Shown here one piece after another: positions 6,939-14,024 of a stretch of 16,997 nt of DNA. Made by a program: the position numbers and the translations under genes. The notes beneath the pieces were generated by a model that did not search any database, had not been told where the DNA came from, and saw nothing but the letters and a program-made list of their open reading frames with translations. Where the stretch lies: positions 1-16,997 of the forward strand of contig DATGKD010000247.1 in the NCBI GenBank assembly GCA_035294855.1. The letters are read 5' to 3'. Source of the stretch: DATGKD01 sp035294855 (GTDB lineage Bacteria; Actinomycetota; Acidimicrobiia; Acidimicrobiales; UBA8190). Position 1 is the stretch's first letter. Every line of letters starts with the position of its first letter.

Positions 6939-7859
6939 GTGACGGTGTCGCAAGCCGGCCGACCGCAGGGCTGGACCGTGCTCGTCACGGGCGCAACCGG
7001 ACGGGTGGGGTTCCCCATTGCACGCGCGCTCGCCCGGGAGCACACGGTGTACGGCCTGGCGCGCTGCAGTGCGCCGGGCGACGAGGCCCGGCTGGTCGAC
7101 GCCGGGATCGTGCCGATCGTCGCCGACATGGCCGAACTCGACCCGGGTGCGCTTCCCGCGGGCATCACCCACGTCTTCCACGCCGCCGCGCGCCTCGGTC
7201 GGGAGGCATCCGCCGACTGGGCGAGGGTGTTCGAGACCAATGCCCAGGCGACGGGCCGGCTCATCGCCGCATGCGCGGGTGCCCGAGGGTTCGTCCTGTG
7301 CTCGTCGGGCTCCACCTACGAATACCAGGGCCGACGACCGCTTCGTGAGGACGACCCGCCCGGGGTCCATCTCGGGGTGTACAGCCTGTCCAAGATCGCC
7401 GCGGAGGCCGTGGCGCGTTTCGCGTCCGCCGAGCACGGCGTGCCGCTCACGATCATCCGCATCTTCTCGACGTACGGCCCGCTCGGGGGAGCGCCCGCCG
7501 ACCGCCTGGCGCGCATCCTCGAAGGCAAGGAGGTGGTCCTCCATCCGGATGCGCCCAACAACTACAACCCCGTCTACGAGGACGACTACGTGCAGCTCGG
7601 CATCCGGGCGATGGAGGTGGCGGCGCAGCCGCCGGTCGTCGTCAACTGGGCGGGGAGCGAGACGGTGAGCGCCGAGGAGTACTGCGCGTACCTGGGAGAG
7701 CTCGTCGGCAAGGAGGTCGCGTTCCGGTACGACGAGCGTGCCCCCTGGCCGTTGTGGCCCGATGTCACGTACATGCACGAGATCCTCGGCCGGACCCGGG
7801 TGCCGTGGCGCGAAGGGATGCGGCGGATGGTCGAGGCGCGTCACCGACCCGACGGCTGA
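6939..7859 (+). CDS. NAD-dependent epimerase/dehydratase (extended SDR)
   Basis: A 306-residue extended short-chain dehydrogenase/reductase of the nucleotide-sugar epimerase/dehydratase type. The Rossmann motif G-x2-G-x2-G is GATGRVG at residues 18-24. HVFHAAA follows where the family has its H-x-A-A strand end. The catalytic triad is visible as Ser in VLCSSGSTYEYQG and the Y-x3-K pair in YSLSK (Tyr148, Lys152). The substrate side has IIRIFSTYGP, YNPVYEDDYVQ (the usual R-D-F-x-H-V-D-D region) and a closing WREGMRRMVE helix. Substrate cannot be told from sequence, and no sugar cluster surrounds it. GTG at 6939 is chosen because GGAGGG (6925-6930) lies 8 nt upstream. Confidence 0.88.
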   Translation: MTVSQAGRPQGWTVLVTGATGRVGFPIARALAREHTVYGLARCSAPGDEARLVDAGIVPIVADMAELDPGALPAGITHVFHAAARLGREASADWARVFETNAQATGRLIAACAGARGFVLCSSGSTYEYQGRRPLREDDPPGVHLGVYSLSKIAAEAVARFASAEHGVPLTIIRIFSTYGPLGGAPADRLARILEGKEVVLHPDAPNNYNPVYEDDYVQLGIRAMEVAAQPPVVVNWAGSETVSAEEYCAYLGELVGKEVAFRYDERAPWPLWPDVTYMHEILGRTRVPWREGMRRMVEARHRPDG

Positions 7860-7863
7860 CGAC

Positions 7864-7895
7864 CCGGTTCAGCGACTGAGGCCCGAGCGAACCGG
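7864..7895. terminator. Possible bidirectional terminator hairpin
   Basis: A 7-bp perfect inverted repeat (CCGGTTC at 7864-7870 and GAACCGG at 7889-7895) encloses an 18-nt loop, in the 55-bp gap between convergent genes. There is no T-tract on either strand, so the call rests on position and pairing only. Confidence 0.3.
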
Positions 7896-7914
7896 CGGAG
7901 CCCCAGTTCGAGAC

Positions 7915-10900
7915 TCAGCGGCCCAGGAACCACCCCCCGGTGCGCGTGGCGCCCGTGACCAGCGCTCGGGTGACGCGTCGTGCGGTTCGCCGGCTCGCTG
8001 GCAACAGATCGCCGGCCACGGTCTTGAGCGCCTCACGACGACCATGCTCGGGGCCGGCGCGGACCCGCTCGTGGCGTGCGAGTGCCAGTCGTTCCCACAG
8101 GCGACGCGGGGCGTCCGCGACGACGAGCATCGACGAGCCGAGGAGGATCAGCGCGGCGCCCACCACCAGGAGCCACGCGAGGCCCGGACCGGAACCGGTG
8201 AAGGCGAGCTTTCCGGAGCCGGCGGTGACCGCGCCTGAGCTCCCTCCAGCGGATCCCGAAGCGCCGGCGGTGGCGGCGGCGACCGTGGTGGACGAGCCGC
8301 CGCGCGCCATCGCCGCCCCCGAGGTGGTCGACGTCGAAACGACGGTGGTCGTAGTGGTCCCCGCGGGCGTGGACGTGGTCGTCGTACCCACCGGCACCGA
8401 CGTCGTGGTCCCCGGCGGCGTGGAGGTCGTCGTCGACGGTGCCTGCGTGGTCGTCGTCGAGGGCACGGCGGAGGTGGTGGTCGACAGCACCGTCGTCGTG
8501 GTCGAAGAAGGAACAGGGGTGGTGGTCGTCGTCGAGGGCACGGTGGTGGTCGTCGAAGGAACAGGGGTCGTGGTCGAAGTCGTCGTCGACGTCGACGTCG
8601 AAGAGGCCGTGGCGATCACGGGACTGATCGGAGAGGCCGAGGGCGGCTGCGTGACGATGCCCGTCGGAACGCTGTCGTTCGGATACGACGTGCAATTGAG
8701 AGAGAGCGTGGAGCCGGCCACGGTGAGCGAGAGATCTTCGGAGGAGCCCTCCTCGATCGTGACCGAGCTCCCGGTGACGGTGAAGGGCCCGTACGAGGCG
8801 GGCGGCGATGGTATCCCCGCGGTGACGCCCGATCTCGGGACGGGGTTCGGAATGGGCGTGTCGTAGTCGAGCGTTCCCGTGGGCGTCGATGCCGGAGTCG
8901 CTCCCACCGCGTCGATCGTCGACGACCACGTCCCGGTGAGTGCCGTGGTCCCGAGCGCGGCGGCCGCGCCCACGATGTTGGCCGGCCACGGCACCTGCGT
9001 CTGGAAGCCCGTCAGGTTGAACTGCTCGCCCGACGCCAAGGTCGACGGTGTGATCGTGCCCGACGTCGTCACGTCGTTCAGGGCGATGTCGCCCACCGGG
9101 GAGCCAGGACAGTAGAGCTCGAACGGTCCGGTCGATCCCGCCGGCTGGGTGGTACTGGTCGTGCTCCCCGGCGACGTCGTGGTCGTGGTCGTGGTCGTCA
9201 CCGACGTCATCGACAACACGACGAAGGCCGACGGTTCGACCCCGGTCGCGAAGCACGCCGTCGCGGACGCGCACGACAGGTCGCTCACGGCGACAAGGCC
9301 GTCGGGCACGCTCTGGGTGCTCCACGTGCTGCCGTCCTGGGTGGCGACGATGCCGGGACCCGGCGAGGACGCCGTCACCGCCGAACTGGCCACGCCTGCG
9401 GAGCGGAGCCTGGCCGCGGTGCGGGCGATGCCGGCGAGCCGCCGCACGCCGGACGCCTTCAGGTCGCCGCCCCTCTGGTTGCCCACCGCCCGCAGCGCGC
9501 CGGCGCGGGGGCCTCCCAACAGCAGTCCTGTGGCCCCCGACGCCCAGCAGCTGTTCGCCGCGGGACAGGCGATGTCGGAGAGGGCCGAGGTCCCCGAGGG
9601 AAGCGGCTGGCTCGACCATGTGACCCCGCCGTCGGTCGTGGAGACGACGACCCCGTTGAAGAAGCTGGCGGTCGCCCCCACGGCCCAGCACGAGGTGCCC
9701 GACGTGCAGGCGACGGCCGACAGCGGCCCCGGCGACGCGGGGAGGTTCTGCTCGGACCAGGTCGTGCCGCCGTCGGCGGTGGTCACGACGATCCCCTGCA
9801 ATGCCATCGCATCGCTTCCGACCGCCACACACGACGTGGTCGTCGGGCACGCCACGCCGCTGAGCGGGCCGGCGCCCGACGGCGGCGTCAGCGTGCTCCA
9901 GGTCTGTCCACCGTCCTTGGTCCCGACGATGCTGGCGGTGGGCTGGAGGGTTGCGCCGCTGGCGTTCAGGTTCTCCCCGACCGCGATGCACGTCGACGCA
10001 GTGGAGCACGACACCCGCGCGAGGAGCCCGGTTCCGTTGGGCACTGCGGGTGACTGCCAGCTCTGCCCGCCGTCCGTGGTGACGACGACAGTGCCGGTGA
10101 AGGCGGCCCCGTTCGCGCCGAGGTTGAAGTTGCCTCCCACCGCGACGCACTGTGTGGTGCTCAGGCAGTCGAGGTCGTCGAGGAGACCTGCGCCGGACGG
10201 CAGGCTCGTCGTCGTCGACGTCTTCCAGCCGTCATGGGTCGACAGCGCGGCCGGTGTCCCGAGCAGGCCCGCGGACAACGCCAGGCAGTCCGTCGAGGTC
10301 GGGCACGACAGCGCCGAGAGACCAGCCAGCCCCCCCGGTGCCATCGAATGCGCGCTCCACGTCGTGCCGCCGTCGCCGGTGGTGAGCGCGATGTTCTGGG
10401 TCGAGTCCGGCGAGGAGCCCACCGACGTACACGCCGACGTCGACGCGCACGAAACGCCCGAGAGAGGCCCCGCATCGCTCGGCTGGGTCGCCGAGGTCCA
10501 GTGGGTGCCGGCGTCCGTCGTGACGATCGTCTGCCCCACCACGCTGTTCGTGTCTGCGCCCACGGCGACGCACGTCGAGCTCGACGAACACGAGATCGCT
10601 GACAGAGGGCCGATGACGGCGGGCACCTTGCGCAGCTTCCACGTGGCGCCGGCGTCGGCCGTCGTCACCACCTGGCCGACGATGCCGTTGGTGTCGCCGC
10701 CTACCGCGACGCACGTCGTGCCCGACGTGCACGAAACATCCGACAACGGGCCGACAGCGGGACCGAGCGTCTGCGGCGCCCACGTCACGCCGGCGTCCGC
10801 GCTGGCGATGACGACGCCGTTGTTCCCTGTGGGGTCGCTCCCGACCGCCGTGCACGTCGTGGCCGAACCACACGCCACCCCGGACAGCGGGCCGGCCGTG

Positions 10901-11631
10901 CCCGGAGCTGCGGGCGTGCTCCACGTGCTCCCACCGTCGGTCGTGACGACGATCACGGGGTTCGAGCCGGTCGTGTCGCCGCCCACCGCGATGCACGACG
11001 AGCCGGACGTGCACGCCACCCCGGCGAGGGGGCCCGTCCCCGACGGGAGGGTCAGGGTGTGCCAGCTGCTCCCGCCGGTCGTCGTGGCGACGGCCTCACC
11101 CGAGGAGAACGACGCGTCGCTCCCGACGGCGATGCACGCCGAGGTCGACGGGCATGCGATGCCGGCCAGCGGGCCTGCGCCCGTCGGCAAGGTCTGCGTC
11201 GCCCACGTCGCGCCGCCGTCGGTCGACGCCACGCTCGCGCCGTCGGATCCGATGGTGTCGGTCCCCACCGCCAAACAGTCGGTCGTCGTCGGGCACGACA
11301 CGGCGACGGCCGCGCCGAGCGCGGCGGGGAATTGCTGGACGACCGCCCAGTTGGTCGCCTGAGCGCCGGCCGCGCCGGCCGAAGCGAAGGACCCCGACCC
11401 GAAACCGAGCGCGCTCGCACAACACGTGACCCCGACGACCACGGTGGCGAGCCCGAGCCTGGCGATGGTGAGGGCCGTTCCCGCCTTACCTCGAGCCGGG
11501 GATCGCTCGCCCTGGTCTTCCCGAAACAGCCCCACCGTGCCCCCCGCCGCAAACCGACACCGTGTCGTCCGCGCCGAAAGGGGCACCGGGCGCTTCCGAC
11601 GCGAGCAGCACCGCTTGCTGTGGCGAACCAT
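7915..11631 (-). CDS. Large secreted, wall-anchored Asp-box/C-x5-C repeat (beta-propeller-like) protein
   Basis: A 1238-residue surface protein. In order it has: a basic N-region and hydrophobic signal (about 56-77, cleavage likely after the Ala/Gly-rich stretch near 90); fourteen ~47-residue repeats (about 102-808), each with GPL-S-x-V-x-C-x5-C-x-AVG and then an Asp-box such as TTDGGxTW; a first Thr run; a ~165-residue Ser/Thr-rich all-beta domain with two Cys; a Thr/Pro/Val stalk (about 1007-1102); LAFTG at 1142-1146; one membrane helix; and a basic tail of ~65 residues. Asp-boxes are typical of beta-propellers (sialidase, Ycf48-like); fourteen copies would fit two seven-bladed propellers. 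Repeat 13 carries a ~50-residue Arg/Ala-rich insertion, and repeat 14 lacks its second half. LAFTG fits the LAxTG signal of class E sortases. GTG 11535 is an alternative start giving a more usual signal peptide. The ligand is unknown. Confidence 0.85.
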   Translation of the reverse strand: MVRHSKRCCSRRKRPVPLSARTTRCRFAAGGTVGLFREDQGERSPARGKAGTALTIARLGLATVVVGVTCCASALGFGSGSFASAGAAGAQATNWAVVQQFPAALGAAVAVSCPTTTDCLAVGTDTIGSDGASVASTDGGATWATQTLPTGAGPLAGIACPSTSACIAVGSDASFSSGEAVATTTGGSSWHTLTLPSGTGPLAGVACTSGSSCIAVGGDTTGSNPVIVVTTDGGSTWSTPAAPGTAGPLSGVACGSATTCTAVGSDPTGNNGVVIASADAGVTWAPQTLGPAVGPLSDVSCTSGTTCVAVGGDTNGIVGQVVTTADAGATWKLRKVPAVIGPLSAISCSSSSTCVAVGADTNSVVGQTIVTTDAGTHWTSATQPSDAGPLSGVSCASTSACTSVGSSPDSTQNIALTTGDGGTTWSAHSMAPGGLAGLSALSCPTSTDCLALSAGLLGTPAALSTHDGWKTSTTTSLPSGAGLLDDLDCLSTTQCVAVGGNFNLGANGAAFTGTVVVTTDGGQSWQSPAVPNGTGLLARVSCSTASTCIAVGENLNASGATLQPTASIVGTKDGGQTWSTLTPPSGAGPLSGVACPTTTSCVAVGSDAMALQGIVVTTADGGTTWSEQNLPASPGPLSAVACTSGTSCWAVGATASFFNGVVVSTTDGGVTWSSQPLPSGTSALSDIACPAANSCWASGATGLLLGGPRAGALRAVGNQRGGDLKASGVRRLAGIARTAARLRSAGVASSAVTASSPGPGIVATQDGSTWSTQSVPDGLVAVSDLSCASATACFATGVEPSAFVVLSMTSVTTTTTTTTSPGSTTSTTQPAGSTGPFELYCPGSPVGDIALNDVTTSGTITPSTLASGEQFNLTGFQTQVPWPANIVGAAAALGTTALTGTWSSTIDAVGATPASTPTGTLDYDTPIPNPVPRSGVTAGIPSPPASYGPFTVTGSSVTIEEGSSEDLSLTVAGSTLSLNCTSYPNDSVPTGIVTQPPSASPISPVIATASSTSTSTTTSTTTPVPSTTTTVPSTTTTTPVPSSTTTTVLSTTTSAVPSTTTTQAPSTTTSTPPGTTTSVPVGTTTTSTPAGTTTTTVVSTSTTSGAAMARGGSSTTVAAATAGASGSAGGSSGAVTAGSGKLAFTGSGPGLAWLLVVGAALILLGSSMLVVADAPRRLWERLALARHERVRAGPEHGRREALKTVAGDLLPASRRTARRVTRALVTGATRTGGWFLGR
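8194..8208 (-). other. LAFTG cell-wall sorting motif codons
   Basis: These 15 bases encode L-A-F-T-G (residues 1142-1146 of the large surface protein), preceded by a Gly/Ser linker. They are followed by a Gly/Ala/Leu/Val membrane helix and an Arg-rich segment starting PRRLWERL. LAxTG is the recognition pattern reported for class E sortases of high-GC actinobacteria. No sortase gene is in the window. Confidence 0.65.
8325..8611 (-). repeat. Thr/Pro/Val-rich stalk, internally repetitive DNA
   Basis: This part of the surface-protein gene encodes STTT/VPST/TTTT-type low-complexity sequence. At DNA level, longer blocks recur, for example gtcgtcgtcgagggcacgg near 8450 and again near 8526, and gaaggaacaggggt near 8503 and 8556. 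Such stalks usually hold a surface domain away from the wall and may be O-glycosylated. The repeats make copy-number change by slippage plausible. Confidence 0.8.
9205..11330 (-). repeat. Fourteen tandem 141-bp (47-codon) modules
   Basis: Translated modules 2-7, 11 and 12 keep an exact or near-exact 47-residue period. Modules 9 and 10 have short loop insertions, 13 has a long insertion, and 14 is half length. Every module has C-x5-C, and most have the Asp-box D-x-G-x-T/S-W. Copies differ enough at DNA level that they are old duplications rather than recent expansions. Confidence 0.85.
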
Positions 11632-11752
11632 AACGTCGACGACCTGGAACTGCCCTCGTCAGATTTGACGAAGATGCCGCCACCGTTCGGCGACGATGAC
11701 CAACGATGACCGGCGACGATGAATTGCCTGGTGCGCGCACGTCCAACCCACG

Positions 11753-12052
11753 ATGGCTCTTCCCGTCTGGGCACTTGTCGTGGTCGTCGGGCCCGACGGC
11801 GCGGAACTGGCGGCCTGGTCGATCGACGGCGAGGGCTACCCCGATCTGTCGGTCGTGAACGCGCTGGCGCGCGGCCAGCTCTGCGCGCGACGACGGGGTG
11901 GCGCGCTCCACCTGGAACTCGCCTCGAAGGAGCTGATCGAGCTCCTCGACCTGCTCGGGCTCGGCGAGGTGTTCGACGATCCGGACACGGATTCGAGCGA
12001 CGCCGACCCGCAGGCCCGGCGCGGCGACGTCGATACGCCCGAGGACCGCTAG
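11753..12052 (+). CDS. Small STAS-like/hypothetical protein
   Basis: A 99-residue acidic protein. It starts with a beta strand (VWALVVVVGPDG), then DLSVVNALARGQLCARRRGG, and a helix-rich end ELIELLDLLGLGEVF followed by a charged tail. This resembles a compact STAS/anti-sigma-antagonist fold as found in many actinobacterial hypothetical proteins: a strand, a helix containing D-L-x-V-x-ALA-R-x-QL-x-ARR-x-G, a strand, and then a LL-x-L-x-GL-x-x-V helix. The classic phosphorylatable Ser/Thr of SpoIIAA is not obvious. The ATG at 11753 has no clear ribosome site; 121 bp separate it from the divergent surface-protein gene. It converges on the sigma-factor gene. Whether it regulates that sigma factor cannot be told. 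Confidence 0.6.
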   Translation: MALPVWALVVVVGPDGAELAAWSIDGEGYPDLSVVNALARGQLCARRRGGALHLELASKELIELLDLLGLGEVFDDPDTDSSDADPQARRGDVDTPEDR

Positions 12053-12070
12053 CGGGTCGACGCCCAAAGC

Positions 12071-12098
12071 GCTCCGGACGAATCGTCGTCAGCGGAGC
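12071..12098. terminator. Strong hairpin, probable bidirectional terminator
   Basis: An 11-bp stem: 12071-12076 pairs with 12093-12098, and 12077-12081 with 12086-12090. It has a 4-nt loop and a 2-nt AG bulge. It sits in the 76-bp gap between convergent genes and lacks a U-tract, as is common in high-GC actinobacteria. Confidence 0.55.
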
Positions 12099-12104
12099 TC
12101 GGCA

Positions 12105-12118
12105 GCCCCGATCGGGGC
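12105..12118. terminator. Second hairpin: perfect 14-bp palindrome
   Basis: GCCCCGATCGGGGC is fully self-complementary and lies 6 bp after the first hairpin in the same convergent gap. As RNA it folds into a 5-bp GC stem with a GATC loop. It could be a tandem terminator or a protein-binding palindrome. Confidence 0.45.
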
Positions 12119-12128
12119 CGGATGCCGG

Positions 12129-13103
12129 TCAGGCCGCCGGCAGATGCGCAGGGAGCCCGAACAACGGGAACAGGTGCTCGGTGTCCAAGAACGCGTGGAA
12201 CTGGGCGATCTTGCCGTCGGTGATCTCGAGGACCTGGAGCGCCCACGGGGTGTGACCCCCGGCGGGGTCGACGCGGTACTGGCCGAATGCCGGGCACCCG
12301 TTGGCGGCGGTCGGCAGGAGGCGAGAACCGCGGCAACCGATGCCCGGGCCGAGCATCCAGCGCCCGATGTTGTCGGCCCCTTCGAGCCACATGGCGAAGG
12401 GGGGCATCGACTGGATGGCGTCCTCGTGGAGCAGCGTCACCAGTGTCGACACGTCGTAGCGCTCGAACGCCTCGACGTAGCGGGTGAGGAGCTCGCGCTG
12501 CCCGTCGGCGACGGCCAGCGGCGGGCTGTCGGCCTGCACCGAGCCCAGCGTGGCGCGGGCCCGTTGCAGCGCGCTGTTGACGGCGGCGACGCTCGTGTCG
12601 AGAAGCTCGGCCACCTCCGACGCCTGCCACCGCAGCACCTCACAGAGGATGAGCGCGGCGCGCTGGCGAGCCGGTAGGTGTTGCAACGCCGTGACGAACG
12701 CAAAGCGGATGGTGTCGCGCGCCGCCGCCACGTCGGCAGGGTCCGCGTCGACCGGCAACACGCGGTCGTCGGCGATCGGGGACACCCATTCGCTCTCGGG
12801 GCGCACCGCGCTGAGGTACTTCTCCTCCGGCGGGGAGGAAGGACCGAGCTCCATCGGGCGGGCGCGCCGCTGGCGGCCGCGGAGCATGTCGGTGCACACG
12901 TTGGTGGCGATCCTGTACAGCCACGAGCGAACGCTGGAGCGTCCTTCGAAGCTGTCGGCGGCCCGCCAGGCGCGCAGCATCGTCTCCTGGACGGCGTCGT
13001 CGGCCTCGAAGCCGGATCCCAGCATGCGGTAGCAGTAGCCGGTGAGCTCCCGCCGGTGGAGCTCGAGCTGGTCGGTGGTGAGCGCGGACTGACTGATCGC
13101 CAC
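12129..13103 (-). CDS. ECF-type sigma-70 factor with SnoaL-like C-terminal domain (SigG/SigX5-like)
   Basis: A 324-residue sigma factor from GTG 13103. Region 2 is clear: YCYRMLGS, EADDAVQETMLRAWRA and SFEGRSSVRSWLYRIATNVC. Region 4 follows as ALQHLPARQRAALILCEVLR and a helix-turn-helix around ASEVAELLDTSVAAVNSALQ. The last ~130 residues (from LLTRYVEAFERYDVSTLVTL to the end) look like a SnoaL/NTF2-like domain. That arrangement is known in SigG/SigJ-type and ECF41-like factors, where the domain modulates activity in place of a classical anti-sigma factor. Upstream TTG (13166) and GTG (13148) starts are possible. I prefer 13103 because a TAGAAT box ends 8 nt upstream and the length then fits the family. 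It is divergent from the hydrolase operon, so that operon may belong to its regulon (inference). Confidence 0.88.
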   Translation of the reverse strand: MAISQSALTTDQLELHRRELTGYCYRMLGSGFEADDAVQETMLRAWRAADSFEGRSSVRSWLYRIATNVCTDMLRGRQRRARPMELGPSSPPEEKYLSAVRPESEWVSPIADDRVLPVDADPADVAAARDTIRFAFVTALQHLPARQRAALILCEVLRWQASEVAELLDTSVAAVNSALQRARATLGSVQADSPPLAVADGQRELLTRYVEAFERYDVSTLVTLLHEDAIQSMPPFAMWLEGADNIGRWMLGPGIGCRGSRLLPTAANGCPAFGQYRVDPAGGHTPWALQVLEITDGKIAQFHAFLDTEHLFPLFGLPAHLPAA

Positions 13104-13111
13104 GCCCGCGG

Positions 13112-13117
13112 ATTCTA
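13112..13117 (-). promoter_or_regulatory. Putative -10 box of the sigma-factor gene
   Basis: Minus-strand TAGAAT is close to consensus TATAAT and ends 8 nt before GTG 13103, again without a Shine-Dalgarno sequence. It supports that start and a leaderless transcript. If the longer reading frame were used, this box would be coding sequence. Confidence 0.4.
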
Positions 13118-13180
13118 CGAGGACGGGTTCGAGAAGCGCGTTGGTCACACCGGTTCCGACGCCCAAGAAGCCGCCAACTC

Positions 13181-13220
13181 ATCGCGTCCGGCCAGAAAAT
13201 CTCGCGCCCGGCCAGAAAAT
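13181..13220. repeat. 20-bp imperfect direct repeat in the sigma/hydrolase divergent region
   Basis: Units 13181-13200 (atcgcgtccggccagaaaat) and 13201-13220 (ctcgcgcccggccagaaaat) match at 18 of 20 positions. The shared core CCGGCCAGAAAAT is AT-richer than its surroundings. The two cores are exactly 20 bp apart, about two helical turns, which would place them on one DNA face as for a dimeric regulator. Confidence 0.8.
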
Positions 13221-13263
13221 TCGCTCCCGCTGGTACGCTCGCCCGTTTCGTGTCGTCGACGTC

Positions 13264-13308
13264 GCGACCAGGAAGAACGCGACCACCGCCGACGCGACCA
13301 GGACGAAC
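13264..13308. repeat. Three 15-bp direct repeats upstream of the hydrolase operon
   Basis: Units start at 13264, 13279 and 13294; all begin gcgacca. Units 1 and 3 (gcgaccaggaagaac, gcgaccaggacgaac) differ at one base, while unit 2 diverges at its end. They lie 48-92 bp before the hydrolase ATG. The gap 13104-13355 shows no credible gene besides these repeats. Confidence 0.8.
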
Positions 13309-13355
13309 CGGCAGGCTCCGACGCAACCGACCGTGAGCTCCTCACCAGGAAGGCC

Positions 13356-14024
13356 ATGAACCGGCGGAGCGTCCGCATCCCCGCGGGCGCCGTCGACCTG
13401 GACGCGGACGTCGCCGTGCCCGAAGACGTCCGGGCTGTCGTCGCGTTCGCCCACGGCAGCGGCAGCACCCGCCACAGCCCGCGCAACCGGTACGTCGCCG
13501 ACGTCCTCGAGGCTGCCGACCTGGCGACCGTCCTCGCCGACCTGCTCACGGCCGAAGAAGAAGCGGTGGATGCCCGTACCGGCGAGCACCGGTTCGACAT
13601 CGAGCTGCTCGCCGCGCGCGTCGTGGCTCTCGTGGACTGGGCGGCCACCCAGCCCGACCTGGGCGGCGCCCGGGGCCTCGGGCTGTTCGGCGCGAGCACC
13701 GGCGCAGCCGCCGCGCTCGTGGCCGCCGCCCGGCGCCCGCAGGCGGTCGGCGCCGTGGTGTCGCGCGGCGGACGTCCCGACCTGGCCGGTGACACCCTCG
13801 GCGAGGTGCGCCAGCCGACGCTCCTCATCGTGGGCGGGCGCGACGAGGTCGTGCTCGACCTCAACCGTCAGGCCATGCCACAGCTCGCCGGCGAGGCCCG
13901 GCTCGAGGTGGTCCCCGGCGCCACCCATCTCTTCGAGCAGCCCGGCACCCTCGAACAGGTCGCCGCACTGGCCCGGGACTGGTTCGTGTCGCACCTGTCG
14001 CCGTCGGGCGTCGCAGTCACGTGA
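13356..14024 (+). CDS. Alpha/beta hydrolase, dienelactone-hydrolase-like
   Basis: A 222-residue serine hydrolase. The early FAHGSGSTRHSPRN segment supplies the oxyanion-hole HG motif typical of this subgroup. The nucleophile elbow is GASTG with Ser114, the acid is Asp163 in GGRDEVV, and the base is His191 in PGATHLFEQPG: a complete triad in the right order and spacing. Members often occur alone or fused to a phosphoribosyltransferase domain, which is absent here. The natural substrate is unknown. ATG 13356 follows a good ribosome site (AGGAAGG, 13347-13353). The reading frame extends upstream only as antisense to the sigma-factor gene. First gene of a four-gene overlapping operon; its stop overlaps the next start (GTGA). 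Confidence 0.88.
   Translation: MNRRSVRIPAGAVDLDADVAVPEDVRAVVAFAHGSGSTRHSPRNRYVADVLEAADLATVLADLLTAEEEAVDARTGEHRFDIELLAARVVALVDWAATQPDLGGARGLGLFGASTGAAAALVAAARRPQAVGAVVSRGGRPDLAGDTLGEVRQPTLLIVGGRDEVVLDLNRQAMPQLAGEARLEVVPGATHLFEQPGTLEQVAALARDWFVSHLSPSGVAVT

Noticed and set aside
8325..8611. CRISPR-like array in the repetitive stalk DNA
   Set aside because: Repeat spacing is irregular, the repeats are codon-phased Thr/Pro/Val, and they lie inside a continuous reading frame.
9149..11362. A 737-codon open frame on the plus strand opposite the repeat protein
   Set aside because: Its apparent repeats simply mirror the minus-strand modules. Long antisense frames are expected in GC-rich genes with G/C third positions. 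It has no signal, domain or credible start.
11400..11470. Lipoprotein signal (Cys-Cys in VGVTCCASALG) on the surface protein
   Set aside because: The residues before the cysteines do not fit a lipobox (L-A/S-G/A-C), and an ordinary Ala-rich cleavage region follows.
12678..13355. In-frame extension of the hydrolase upstream of 13356
   Set aside because: It is antisense to the sigma factor and lacks hydrolase features; a strong ribosome site precedes ATG 13356.
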